64,000 bases of DNA, taken from positions 1 to 64,000 of the forward strand of contig NZ_JALKAH010000006.1 of assembly GCF_023015625.1 (NCBI RefSeq). Reading direction: 5' to 3'. Positions 52,622 through 61,189 of the stretch are shown piece by piece. The stretch is from Yoonia sp. F2084L. Lineage in GTDB: Bacteria; Pseudomonadota; Alphaproteobacteria; Rhodobacterales; Rhodobacteraceae. The translations under genes were made by a program, and so were the position numbers. The notes under the pieces were generated by a model. That model worked only from the letters and a program-made list of their open reading frames with translations. It searched no databases and was not told the DNA's origin. Each line of letters opens with the position of its first letter. The stretch's first letter is position 1.

Positions 52622-52803
52622 ATTTGATCACGAGACAAAGTTTATGGTCCGCCAGAACTGACGCCTGTTGACAGCTGTCAACTTTAGACCTTAGATTCAG
52701 AGGTGCAAAACACGAACCAAAGGCCTCTCGGGACTGTATTCCGGGGGGCTTTCTTATTTCTTCGTCTTAGTCGTGCCTCCTTGTTTGTTCTTTTTTGCTC
52801 GGG
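52622..52803. promoter_or_regulatory. repB-repC intergenic region with parS copy 2
   Basis: The 182-base gap contains a second GTTGACAGCTGTCAAC palindrome at 52667-52682. In RepABC plasmids this gap also encodes a small antisense RNA (ctRNA) that limits repC. Possible hairpin arms (AGAGG and CCTCT, around 52701-52733) are present, but I cannot define the RNA ends from the sequence. Confidence 0.7.
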
Positions 52804-53724
52804 TTATTCGCCGCGGGTCTTGGCCCAGTCGCGGTGAATTTCGGAAAGGTTATCCACCAGCCAGTCGTCAAAACCGTCTGAGGTTTTCGCCGACAGTGTC
52901 AGGGTCGTCTTACCGACCTTGCGCATCACTTCGGCGACCACGTGACCGTCGGATGCTTTGACCTGCCTGGGCGATTTGACCCGCGCCTTGGGTGGGCGCA
53001 ACGCTGCCATCACCGCCTCAAACCGCGCGTCAGAGCTATCGCCCTGTGCCTGTTCCACCAGGTCGCGGTCCTTGACCTTGTCAGCCAGCGCCAGCCAGCG
53101 ATCGCGCCCGATGTTGGGGGCTGATCCAATCGCCTCGATCAGGCGCACAGGGACCCGGTCAGCCACAGACAACAGCCGCGAGATCAAGGTTTTATCCATC
53201 GCCAGCGCATCGCACATGATCTTGCGGTCATACCCCGCGTCGCGCATCTGCCGGGCAAAGTTGGCCTTTTCAATGAAGGTCAGATCCTTGCGCGCGCTGT
53301 TTTCCTGCCCTTGGGCCAGCACAAGCGCCTGATCGTCCAGATCGCGGATCAGCGCCTTGATCGGCTGTCCCAGCTTTTGAAGTGCTGCCACACGGCGGCG
53401 GCCATAAACAATCTGATAGCGTTCGGGATCATTGGGATTGGGGCGCAACAGCACCGGCACTTGCTGGCCATAGCTGCGGATGGAGTCCATCAGTGCGGCC
53501 AGATCAGGATCAGTGTCGTCCAGCCGGTCTTTCAGGCCCGCCGGATCAATCATCTTGGCGTCAACGTCGATCACTGAGCGCCGCTTGAGATCTTCAATCG
53601 ACCGGCTGACCGCGCCGATGGCCCCCTTGGTGTAACGCGGTTTCGCCGCATCCACGCGGGCAGGGGGGTTTTCGCCGCCGTCCGCATCACCCATCAGGCC
53701 TTTCATCACATCCTTACGCGCCAT
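52804..53724 (-). CDS. repB: RepB partition protein (ParB family)
   Basis: The 306-residue protein has the ParB domain (LDDTDPDLAALMDSIRSYGQQVPVLLRPNPNDPERYQIVYGRRRVAAL, GQENSARKDLTFIEKANFA) and a helix-turn-helix (MRDAGYDRKIMCDALAMDKTLISRLLSVAD). It binds the GTTGACAGCTGTCAAC sites. The ATG at 53724 overlaps repA by 11 bases; the frame to 53769 is an extension into repA. Confidence 0.93.
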   Translation of the reverse strand: MARKDVMKGLMGDADGGENPPARVDAAKPRYTKGAIGAVSRSIEDLKRRSVIDVDAKMIDPAGLKDRLDDTDPDLAALMDSIRSYGQQVPVLLRPNPNDPERYQIVYGRRRVAALQKLGQPIKALIRDLDDQALVLAQGQENSARKDLTFIEKANFARQMRDAGYDRKIMCDALAMDKTLISRLLSVADRVPVRLIEAIGSAPNIGRDRWLALADKVKDRDLVEQAQGDSSDARFEAVMAALRPPKARVKSPRQVKASDGHVVAEVMRKVGKTTLTLSAKTSDGFDDWLVDNLSEIHRDWAKTRGE

Positions 53725-54904
53725 CTGTGCGCCCCCATGCTGCTTGGATAAGCCCTTCGATCTCGCCATTGACCGCGTTCAGGCTTTCCAGGGCCCGTTC
53801 ATAAGTCGCCCGCGTGAATTGGCCTTTTTCGACCTCGTAGAGCGTCTGCTTTGTGATCCCGGCGTCTGAAATGGCGGTTGATTTGAGAACCGTGTGATTG
53901 AGGACGTGTTCACCAAAAATGTTGCGCATAAAGCCAACCATTTGATTCTGCGGCCCGTCGCCGGGTTCATAGCGGGTCACGACGTAGCGCAGCCAATCAT
54001 AGGACATGTCACCGCCCGCGTCAGACACGACGCCCAGCAGGTTCGATACCATCAGCAGGAACTGACACATCGACATCACGTCCAGCATTTGCGGATGCAC
54101 CGTGACCAGCACCGCCGTTGCCGCCGACAGTGCAGACATCGTCAGGTAGCCAAGCTGCGGCGGGCAATCTATGACCACCACGTCGTAATCCTGCTCAACC
54201 TCGGACAGCGCATCGCCGACGCGGGTAAAGAACAGGTTGCCGTCGCGCTGCAACAGCGCGCGAGGTGTATCGTGTTCAAACTCCATAAGGTCCAGATTTC
54301 CCGGCACAATATCGAGATTGGTAAAATAAGTTTTCTGGATCACATCGCGCAAAGGCAGAGGGTCATCATAGCGGATCGCGTCATAAAGCGTGCCGCCGTC
54401 CAGCAGATCAAATTCAGGCTGAAACCCGTGCAGGGCTGACAGGCTGGCCTGCGGATCAAGGTCGATCGCCAGCACCTTGTAGCCATCCAGCGCCATTTTC
54501 TGCGCCAGATGGGCCGCCGTGGTTGTCTTGCCCGAGCCACCTTTGAAGTTGATGACGGTGATGACCTGCAAATGATCATCCCCGCGCCGTCCGGGCAGAT
54601 AGGTGCCGGGTGCTTTGGCCCCGACTTCCAGCATATCGCGCAGCGCTTGCAGATCATGGGGCGAATAATAGCGCCGCCCACCTGTGCGTACTTCGGGCGA
54701 GGGGCCGCGGCCATCAAGATGCAGCTTGCGCAGATAAGCGTCTTTCACGCCAAGCAGGTCTGCCGCCTCGCCACTGGTGAACTTGCGCAGCTCACGCTTG
54801 GCGTCAGGCGGAAACAGCTGTGCGCGATGCGCCTGTAGACGCTCGGACAGCTTTTGGGCATGGTCGCCCACAAGAAAATCAATGCGGTCCCGCTCAACGG
54901 TCAT
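53714..54904 (-). CDS. repA: RepA partition ATPase (ParA family)
   Basis: The 396-residue protein has an N-terminal helix-turn-helix (FTSGEAADLLGVKDAYLRKLHLDGRGPSPEV) and a ParA ATPase domain with KGGSGKTT (121-128), IDLDPQASLSAL and VVVIDCPPQLGYL. It represses the repABC operon and drives segregation with RepB. The 158-base region before it (54905-55062) is the expected operon promoter and operator; I see no other gene there. Confidence 0.93.
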   Translation of the reverse strand: MTVERDRIDFLVGDHAQKLSERLQAHRAQLFPPDAKRELRKFTSGEAADLLGVKDAYLRKLHLDGRGPSPEVRTGGRRYYSPHDLQALRDMLEVGAKAPGTYLPGRRGDDHLQVITVINFKGGSGKTTTAAHLAQKMALDGYKVLAIDLDPQASLSALHGFQPEFDLLDGGTLYDAIRYDDPLPLRDVIQKTYFTNLDIVPGNLDLMEFEHDTPRALLQRDGNLFFTRVGDALSEVEQDYDVVVIDCPPQLGYLTMSALSAATAVLVTVHPQMLDVMSMCQFLLMVSNLLGVVSDAGGDMSYDWLRYVVTRYEPGDGPQNQMVGFMRNIFGEHVLNHTVLKSTAISDAGITKQTLYEVEKGQFTRATYERALESLNAVNGEIEGLIQAAWGRTDGA

Positions 54905-55062
54905 CGCTCACCCTCATTCGACATCCGCTTGTTACGGTTTTTGTCGTTATATATGCCTCTTAGCGTATATGAATGGCGCAGGTGAGAGATTCGAGCAAGC
55001 GTTTTGTCTAGATATAGTAGGGCAGGGGGCGCAAATCCCTAGAAATCGTTAGAATGCGATGG

Positions 55063-55914
55063 TTAATGCGCCAGCAATACCGGTAAGTCACGCTGCGCGA
55101 TCATGGTTTCGGTGGTGCCGCCAAAGAATCGCTCGTTCCAGCGGCTGCGCCCATAGGCGCCCATGACCACCAAATCAGCGGTTGTTTCCTTGGCGCGCAT
55201 TTGCAATGCGCCGCCGACGTTATCATGGCCGGTGGCGTATTCCTGCACGGTGACGTTCACGCCGTGATGGCTAAGCCATGTGGCCAGATCAGAGCCCGGG
55301 CTTTGGCCGTCCGCATAGCGTGACGGATCGGCGTCAAGGCAAGCGATCGTCACCTCTTTGGCCTCTTTGAGCAATGGAAGGGCCGCGCGCACAGCCCGGA
55401 TCGCAGGCACACTGCTGTCCCACGCGATGAACACATTGTCGGGCGACAGCGCTTTGGGATTTTTTTCGGTGTTCAGGATCGCCGGACCCGGTCCATCAAA
55501 AAGCAGACCATAGACGATGTTGTCAAACGTCACCTTGCTGCTGCGCAAACTGTCCAGCACGATGCCCACATCACAAAAGATAGATCGCAGGCCGACAATG
55601 TCATGAAAGGCGCTGGGTTCGACGCAGAATGTACTTACCTCACCAGAAAGCCCTTGTTTCAAAAGGTACTCTCGGGTCTCTTTTTGATGCTCCGCCAGAT
55701 TGCGGGCCATGGTGTTGCGCTTTTCAACCCAACTGTCGGGGATCGTCGGCATCCCGTAAGGGTGCGGCGTCAGCGCGTAGGGCAAAAGGGGCACTGGCCC
55801 AAGGTGCAGCACATTCAGCCGCCCACCCACAGCGACAGCCTTTTCTGCGATACGGGCCAGATCGTCAGGTTTTCCATTGGGGCCTTGCAGCGCGAGGAAT
55901 GTGAAATTTTTCAT
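55063..55914 (-). CDS. Universal stress protein, two-domain form
   Basis: The 283-residue protein has two UspA-like halves. The C-terminal half ends with the nucleotide-binding pattern VMGAYGRSRWNERFFGGTTETMI (GxxGxSxx, slightly changed) and the N-terminal half is divergent. These proteins aid survival under starvation and low oxygen. An FNR-type site lies 54 bases upstream and is shared with the divergent cbpA-like gene. Confidence 0.85.
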   Translation of the reverse strand: MKNFTFLALQGPNGKPDDLARIAEKAVAVGGRLNVLHLGPVPLLPYALTPHPYGMPTIPDSWVEKRNTMARNLAEHQKETREYLLKQGLSGEVSTFCVEPSAFHDIVGLRSIFCDVGIVLDSLRSSKVTFDNIVYGLLFDGPGPAILNTEKNPKALSPDNVFIAWDSSVPAIRAVRAALPLLKEAKEVTIACLDADPSRYADGQSPGSDLATWLSHHGVNVTVQEYATGHDNVGGALQMRAKETTADLVVMGAYGRSRWNERFFGGTTETMIAQRDLPVLLAH

Positions 55915-55968
55915 GATGTGCCTCTTGGTTATGCGGCCCCCAGTCTAGGTCAGCGGCCAGATGCTTGA

Positions 55969-55982
55969 TTGAGATTAGTCAA
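55969..55982. promoter_or_regulatory. FNR-type site between universal stress protein and CbpA-like genes
   Basis: TTGA-GATTAG-TCAA carries both FNR half-sites with correct spacing, 54 bases from one start codon and 55 from the other. Confidence 0.55.
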
Positions 55983-56037
55983 TTGCACGCACCCGGCCCC
56001 GTGACAGTGTCGCGGCAGAATAAAGCGAGACAACACC

Positions 56038-56922
56038 GTGACCGACACAGCCCATTATCAGGCCCTTGGCGTGCCACCCGATGCCTCTGCGGATGACATC
56101 AAACGCGCCTATCGCAAGATGGCCCGCAAGTATCATCCCGACGTGAACCCCGGCCCGGAGGCCGACGCGAAGTTCAAGGCAGCAGGTGCCGCCTATGAGG
56201 TGCTGAGCGACCCTGAAAAACGGGCGGCCTATGACCGCTATGGTGCCAATTGGGACCAACCTCGCCCGGACGCTGCGCAAGAGGCCCGCAGGCCGGGTGG
56301 ATTTGCCTTTGACGAACGCGACATCAACCCCGACATGTTCCGCGACTTCTTTGGCCAGCGGTTCGGGGCAGGGGGCATGCGCCAGGATCAACATGCCCGG
56401 CTGGAAATCCCGCTTGAGGACGCGATCGCCGGGGCACGCCATACCCTGACGCTACAGGTGCCGCAGATTGATAACGCAGGGCGGATGACGCTTGAAACCC
56501 GAAATGTCGATCTGCGCGTGCCCAAGGGTATTTTGCCCGGCCAGCAGTTGCGCTTGCGGGGGCAGGGCAGCGATGGTGGTGATCTGTTCGTGGAAATCGC
56601 ATTCAAGCCGCACCCCGTCTACCGCATCGAAGGGCGTGACCTTTATGTGAACCTGCCCGTCACCCCGTGGGAGGCGGCCTTGGGTGGCAAGGTCAAGATG
56701 CCGACGCCATCAGGGGCCGTTGATCTGACGATCCCGGCAGATGCCAAACAAGGTCAGAAGTTGCGATTGCGGGGCAGGGGGCTGCCCGGCGCGCAAAAGG
56801 GCGATCTTTATGCCGAACTGCACATCGTGAACCCGCCAAAACTGTCACCCAAAGCCCGCGATCTGTATCAGCAGCTTGCCAAAGAACACAGCTTCAATCC
56901 CCGTATGAAACTAGGAGTATAA
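56038..56922 (+). CDS. cbpA: CbpA-like DnaJ co-chaperone
   Basis: The 294-residue protein starts at a GTG and has an N-terminal J-domain with HPD at residues 33-35. A linker and two C-terminal DnaJ substrate domains follow (HARLEIPLEDAIAGARHTLTL, VPKGILPGQQLRLRGQG, LRGRGLPGAQKGDLYAELHI), without the zinc-finger repeats of true DnaJ. It stimulates DnaK and may bind DNA like CbpA. The CbpM modulator follows four bases later. Confidence 0.9.
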   Translation: MTDTAHYQALGVPPDASADDIKRAYRKMARKYHPDVNPGPEADAKFKAAGAAYEVLSDPEKRAAYDRYGANWDQPRPDAAQEARRPGGFAFDERDINPDMFRDFFGQRFGAGGMRQDQHARLEIPLEDAIAGARHTLTLQVPQIDNAGRMTLETRNVDLRVPKGILPGQQLRLRGQGSDGGDLFVEIAFKPHPVYRIEGRDLYVNLPVTPWEAALGGKVKMPTPSGAVDLTIPADAKQGQKLRLRGRGLPGAQKGDLYAELHIVNPPKLSPKARDLYQQLAKEHSFNPRMKLGV

Positions 56923-56926
56923 CGCC

Positions 56927-57238
56927 ATGAAAAAAGCAAAACCCCGCAACCCCCGCATTGATATCGTCGAGACGCTGTCGCTGACTGAACTCATGGTGTT
57001 TTGTGACGCGAATGCGGATTGGGTCGTGACCCTTGTGGACCACGGCGTCGTCACCCCGGTTGCCCGCCACACCGCCGAATGGGAATTTACCCCCACCCAT
57101 ATCGCCCGCGCCCGCAAAGCCGCGCGCCTGATGCGCGATCTGGGGTTGAACGTGGCGGGGGTGGCCCTTGTGCTGGACCTGATTGAGGAACGCGACGCGC
57201 TGGCGCGCAAACTGGCGACCTTGGGGATGGCGGTTTGA
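56927..57238 (+). CDS. cbpM: CbpM-like chaperone modulator
   Basis: The 103-residue protein matches the MerR-like CbpM family (LTELMVFCDANADWVVTLVDHGVVTPVARH...WEFTPTHIARARKAARLMRDLGLNVAGVALVLDLIEERDAL). CbpM binds the J-domain of CbpA and blocks its activity. An AGGAG lies in the four-base gap region, and co-transcription with cbpA is typical. Confidence 0.9.
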   Translation: MKKAKPRNPRIDIVETLSLTELMVFCDANADWVVTLVDHGVVTPVARHTAEWEFTPTHIARARKAARLMRDLGLNVAGVALVLDLIEERDALARKLATLGMAV

Positions 57239-57258
57239 AGGATTGACCATAGTTGCAA

Positions 57259-57272
57259 TTGATATTGGTCAA
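57259..57272. promoter_or_regulatory. FNR-type site upstream of a universal stress gene
   Basis: TTGATATTGGTCAA fits TTGAT-N4-ATCAA with one mismatch (GTCAA). It is 53 bases before the ATG of the universal stress protein gene, a fitting distance for an activator site. Confidence 0.6.
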
Positions 57273-57325
57273 GTCCGACCCTGTCTGGGGACCTATAAAC
57301 ATAGGAACACAGGAGGACCTTTGTT

Positions 57326-57760
57326 ATGTTTAAGAACATCACCGTTGCCATTGATGGATCAGACCATGCTTGGAAAGCACTGGGCATCGCCTGCGATCTG
57401 GCCAAGCACTATGACGGCAAAATCCATCTGATACACACCCCCGAGCTTCGATCAACCGGCCTTGCTGTTGGGTCAGGTGCCGTTGAAATCCCACCAACAG
57501 ATGCCGAAATCGCCAAAGCGGGTGAGGTTGTCATGGCAGAAGCGGCAACCATTGCGCGCGACGCGGGGGTGGAACCGACCAGCCAATTCGTTCGCAACGG
57601 CACCCCTTCAGCAGAGGCCGTGCGCACCGCCGAAGAGACCGGTTCTGATCTTATCGTGACGGGCAGGCGCGGGGTCGGTGGCATACAAAGCCTTTTGATG
57701 GGCAGCACCTCGCAAAAGATCGCACATGATGCGCCTTGCGCGTTTTTAACCGTGAAATAG
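57326..57760 (+). CDS. Universal stress protein, single domain
   Basis: The 144-residue UspA-family protein begins MFKNITVAIDGSDHAWKAL and ends with the ATP-binding motif VTGRRGVGGIQSLLMGSTSQKI (G-2x-G-9x-G-S/T pattern), so it is probably an ATP-binding type. It has an AGGAGG ribosome site and an FNR-type site upstream. The YbjQ-like gene follows after 43 bases. Confidence 0.92.
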   Translation: MFKNITVAIDGSDHAWKALGIACDLAKHYDGKIHLIHTPELRSTGLAVGSGAVEIPPTDAEIAKAGEVVMAEAATIARDAGVEPTSQFVRNGTPSAEAVRTAEETGSDLIVTGRRGVGGIQSLLMGSTSQKIAHDAPCAFLTVK

Positions 57761-57803
57761 CACGGCCACTGGCCGCCGGTTTTGGGACATGCAGGACAAT
57801 CAG

Positions 57804-58154
57804 ATGGACAAAAAGATCACCGCATCGCCGATTGTGATGACAACCGAAGCGCAAGACGGTCTGCTGGTCGCCGAGCGTATATCGGTTGTGTCAGCGCAAT
57901 GTGCCTTTGGCGCCCGCATCTTCAACGATGTTTTCGCATCCGTCCACGAAGATGTGGAAGGCCGCGCAAAAGTGGTTGAGCAGACAATGCAAGACGGCGT
58001 CGCAGTGGTGATGCAGGCGTTGAAAGAGCAAGCCATCGCACTGCACGCCGACGCGGTGGTTGGCGTTGCGATCCAGTACACACCTATAGGGTACGGGTCA
58101 TCCAACATGACCCTGATCAGTGGTATTGGGACGGCTGTGCGCCTAACAGACTAG
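57804..58154 (+). CDS. YbjQ/UPF0145 family protein
   Basis: The 116-residue protein matches the YbjQ family (VAERISVVSAQCAFGARIFNDVFASVHEDVEGRAKVVE, AIALHADAVVGVAIQYTPIG, MTLISGIGTAVRL), a small pentameric fold that may bind heavy metals. The ATG at 57804 is preferred over 57789. It follows the universal stress gene and may be co-transcribed. Confidence 0.85.
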   Translation: MDKKITASPIVMTTEAQDGLLVAERISVVSAQCAFGARIFNDVFASVHEDVEGRAKVVEQTMQDGVAVVMQALKEQAIALHADAVVGVAIQYTPIGYGSSNMTLISGIGTAVRLTD

Positions 58155-58286
58155 GGTCAGGTTTGAACTGAGAATGGTGGCTTCTTCAACAACGATCACT
58201 CCGTGAAAAACCGCACTGTCGGCAAACTCGAATGCGCGGCCACCGCCGGTAGAGGGATACCAAATCGCACCAATCATACCGCGATT

Positions 58287-58454
58287 ATGATGTGGGGCTT
58301 CAACGCCGAAAACAGCATTACCAACGCGATGTTATCGTCAGGCTTCAATACGAAATCAAATTTCAATCGTGAATTCCTGCGTATCTCAGGCAAGAGTCCC
58401 AGCGACTGGTTAACCGATCACCGTGCAACCTGTCCCGAAAGCGGCCAGTCCTGA
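58287..58454 (+). pseudogene. Remnant of an AraC-family regulator
   Basis: The frame encodes ITNAMLSSGFNTKSNFNREF followed by LRISGKSPSDWLTDHRA. This matches the last helix-turn-helix of AraC/XylS regulators, but the rest of such a gene is missing upstream, so it is a decayed fragment. It is the only recognisable content of the 347-base gap 58155-58501. Confidence 0.6.
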
Positions 58455-58501
58455 CCGACGCATGGAACGCCGCTTTGGGCAGCAAATCGGGCACCGTTCA
58501 T

Positions 58502-59143
58502 TCACCGCGACTTGCGAAACAGCCGCTTGTTCAGGGTTACGAACCGGTCAATCGGCCATGTCCAGAATGACCGGTCTTTGGCCCGCAGATAGACATAACC
58601 CAACCAGCTGGCGAACCCGGCACCGATCACGTCGACGATCAGGTCTTCCATCGTGTCTTGCAGGCCTGACTTTTGCATGTTCAGTCCGAACCACTGGTCC
58701 ATCGTGAACTCAAAAATCTCCCAGCAGGCCCCGACTGTGACAGCCAACCCAAAGGCCATAACACACATCGCCCACGGCGGGGCGGCGAACCTGTCGCCCT
58801 CAAACATCATCAGCACAAAGACAAACCCGACCAGCCCGAACCCGATGGCCGAGGATGCGTGCAAGGCGATGTCCCACCACCACACCCTTTCATAAAAATC
58901 AAAGGCCTCGCCCATGAAGATCGAGGCGACGACAAACAGGGTGACCGCCGCCACAAATGGCACCGGCAAGGTGATCCCGAACCGGTCGGCAAGAAACAGC
59001 GGGGCCAGCGACAGCCCCAGTGTCGCAAGGGCCACGAAGGTCATGGGCCAGCGCCCCTCGAACGCAGAGGCAATGGCTGACAGCACCAGCAGCGCCCAGA
59101 TCAGGTAGACAAAATATGCTTGCTGACGGATCTGCAAAGGCAC
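58502..59143 (-). CDS. DUF2238 (YjdF-like) membrane protein
   Basis: The 213-residue protein has about six membrane segments and the conserved polar positions WWWDIALHASSAIGFGLVGF, ACWEIFEFTMDQWFG and LQDTMEDLIVDVIGAGFASWLG, as in the DUF2238/YjdF family of unknown function. The acidic residues inside the membrane segments suggest ion or lipid handling. It is divergent to the EEP-family gene with only 38 bases between starts. Confidence 0.82.
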   Translation of the reverse strand: MPLQIRQQAYFVYLIWALLVLSAIASAFEGRWPMTFVALATLGLSLAPLFLADRFGITLPVPFVAAVTLFVVASIFMGEAFDFYERVWWWDIALHASSAIGFGLVGFVFVLMMFEGDRFAAPPWAMCVMAFGLAVTVGACWEIFEFTMDQWFGLNMQKSGLQDTMEDLIVDVIGAGFASWLGYVYLRAKDRSFWTWPIDRFVTLNKRLFRKSR

Positions 59144-59181
59144 CCCCTCCTGGCCCTGTTTTTCAAGGCTTCGATACCTAT

Positions 59182-59883
59182 ATGTCCATCATGTATGATG
59201 CCTTCAAGGACCGGCCGCGCCGGATCGCCAGTTATAACATCCGCAAGGCGCGCGGCCTTGATGGGCGGCGTGATCCCGGACGCATCATTGATGTGCTCAA
59301 CGGGTTGGACGCGGATGTGATTGTGCTGCAAGAGGCCGACCGCCGGATGGGGGACCGCCCTGCGGCAGTACCCAAGGATATGATTGCACGGGCGACTGAT
59401 TTCGATCTTGTGCCTTTGGCGGGCAACACTGTCAGCCTTGGCTGGCATGGTAACGCGGTGCTGATGCGGCGCGGGGTAGGGGTGGCCCATCACACCCAAA
59501 TCACCTTGCCCGGGGCAGAGCCGCGCGGCGCGGTGGCGGTCACGCTTGATGATGGGCTGACGGTGGTTGGCGTGCACCTGGGTCTGCTGCGCAATTCGCG
59601 GCGCAAACAGTTGCAGGCCATTGCAGAGCATACCCCACAGCCCCAAAATACAGTGGTGATCGGTGACATGAACGAATGGGCGCGCACCCGCGGGTTTGAG
59701 GCGCTGAATGGCGCCTTTGCCCTGCACAGCCCCGGCCACAGCTTTCACGCCGCCCGCCCGATTGCCGCACTTGATCGGGTGGCACTGACCCATGATCTGA
59801 CGCTGGTTGATGCGGGCGTTGATCAGGGGCCGCTGGCCAAACGTGCATCGGATCACCTACCGATTTGGGCGGATGTGGGGTAG
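59182..59883 (+). CDS. Endonuclease/exonuclease/phosphatase family protein
   Basis: The 233-residue protein has the EEP metal-site motifs: ASYNIRKARGLDG, VIVLQEADRR, VGVHLGLLRNSRRKQL, VVIGDMNEW and KRASDHLPIWADV. It is a compact intracellular hydrolase acting on nucleic acid or phospholipid/phosphoester substrates. The ATG at 59182 is used; the frame further upstream overlaps the divergent gene. Confidence 0.86.
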   Translation: MSIMYDAFKDRPRRIASYNIRKARGLDGRRDPGRIIDVLNGLDADVIVLQEADRRMGDRPAAVPKDMIARATDFDLVPLAGNTVSLGWHGNAVLMRRGVGVAHHTQITLPGAEPRGAVAVTLDDGLTVVGVHLGLLRNSRRKQLQAIAEHTPQPQNTVVIGDMNEWARTRGFEALNGAFALHSPGHSFHAARPIAALDRVALTHDLTLVDAGVDQGPLAKRASDHLPIWADVG

Positions 59884-59924
59884 GGCCACACCTCAGCGTT
59901 TTTTTCGCCAACAACGTCGCCTGA

Positions 59925-59938
59925 TTGCGCAAAGTCAA
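59925..59938. promoter_or_regulatory. Imperfect FNR-type site upstream of serine hydrolase
   Basis: TTGC-GCAAAG-TCAA keeps the spacing and one perfect half-site with one mismatch in the other. It is 57 bases before the ATG, the same distance as at the other FNR-type sites of this island. Confidence 0.4.
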
Positions 59939-59995
59939 TCTGGAACTGTCAGACGCCCATAGAACAAAACCGCCAGTCCACTGAGGGGTTTTGAG

Positions 59996-61186
59996 ATGAC
60001 ACAGACGACACAGACGGTCGTTCACGGCGTCACCACGCCGGAATTCGACGTTGTCAGACAGGCATTCGCGGAAAACTTTGCCAAACGCAACGAATTGGGC
60101 GGCGCGTGCTGTGTGTATTTGAATGGCGAAAAGGTCGTTGATCTTTGGGGCGGCGTTCGTGACCCCCAGAACGGTGCGGCCTGGGATCGCGACACAATGG
60201 TGATCGTCTTTTCACTGACCAAGGGCATGTCGGCGATGACCCTGGCCTTGGCCCATTCGCGTGGATTGCTGGATTATGATGAACGGGTCGCGCATTACTG
60301 GCCAGAGTTTGCCCAGAGCGGCAAGCAAGCGATCACCGTCCGGCAGTTGTTGTCGCATCAGGCCGGTTTGCACGCGTTTCACGCAAAGATTGATCGTGCC
60401 ACGATTGCAGACCAGCACCGCCTTGCCATCATCATGGCCCGCGAAACGCCAGCATGGCCGCCGGGCACCCGGAACGCCTATCATTTCTTGTCACTGGGGT
60501 TTTACGAAAGCGAGCTGCTGCGCCGCGTTGATCCGGCGCATCGCAGTTTGGGGCAGTTTTTCCGCGATGAAATTGCGGATCCGCTCGATCTGGAATTCCA
60601 TATCGGCCTGCCTGCCGATATCCCGAATGCGCGGCTTGCGCCGCTGACAATGGCGGGCTTTGTCAAATCAATCCTCGCCTATCCACCGGCAATGATCCTG
60701 ACGATGCTGAACCCTTGGTCGGCTGGGTTTCGGGCGTGCATTGTCAATCCGGGCGCAGGTGTCGTGATGGACAAGGATCGTATTTATGCCCGCGACCTTG
60801 AGGTGCCATCCGGCGGCGGCGTTGGGACCGCGCGGGCCATCGCGAAAGCCTATGGCGTGTTCGCGACCAAAGGTGCCGCACTTGGATTGTCATCCGCAAC
60901 ACTGGCAGCACTTAGCGCACCCGCAACGCCACCCACAAAAGGGCATTTCGACGAAGTGTTGCGCGGCGATGCCCAGTATTCGCTTGGCTTTATGAAACCA
61001 TTTGAAGGGTTTCCCTTTGGCCACCCCAGCGCATTCGGGACACCAGGCGCGGGTGGCTCGCTGGGGTATGCTGACCCGGCAATCGGCCTTGGATACGGGT
61101 ATGTGACCAACCGGATAGGCACCGGTGTCGATCCTGATCCGCGCGATGTGGCGCTACGGGATGCCATTAAGTCCGTTGTTGGCTGA
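59996..61186 (+). CDS. Serine hydrolase of the class C beta-lactamase/esterase family
   Basis: The 396-residue protein has the SxxK nucleophile Ser73-Leu-Thr-Lys76 (VFSLTKGMSAM) and lactamase-fold context (ITVRQLLSHQAGL, a Tyr in FLSLGFYESELLRRV, and GTPGAGGSLGYADPAIGLGYGYVTN near the C-terminus). No signal peptide is seen, so an intracellular esterase like EstB is more likely than an antibiotic-resistance enzyme. Confidence 0.88.
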   Translation: MTQTTQTVVHGVTTPEFDVVRQAFAENFAKRNELGGACCVYLNGEKVVDLWGGVRDPQNGAAWDRDTMVIVFSLTKGMSAMTLALAHSRGLLDYDERVAHYWPEFAQSGKQAITVRQLLSHQAGLHAFHAKIDRATIADQHRLAIIMARETPAWPPGTRNAYHFLSLGFYESELLRRVDPAHRSLGQFFRDEIADPLDLEFHIGLPADIPNARLAPLTMAGFVKSILAYPPAMILTMLNPWSAGFRACIVNPGAGVVMDKDRIYARDLEVPSGGGVGTARAIAKAYGVFATKGAALGLSSATLAALSAPATPPTKGHFDEVLRGDAQYSLGFMKPFEGFPFGHPSAFGTPGAGGSLGYADPAIGLGYGYVTNRIGTGVDPDPRDVALRDAIKSVVG

Positions 61187-61189
61187 CCC

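Noticed and set aside
59996..61186. Antibiotic-resistance beta-lactamase
   Set aside because: The SxxK fold fits, but there is no export signal and the overall pattern is that of intracellular esterases of the same family.
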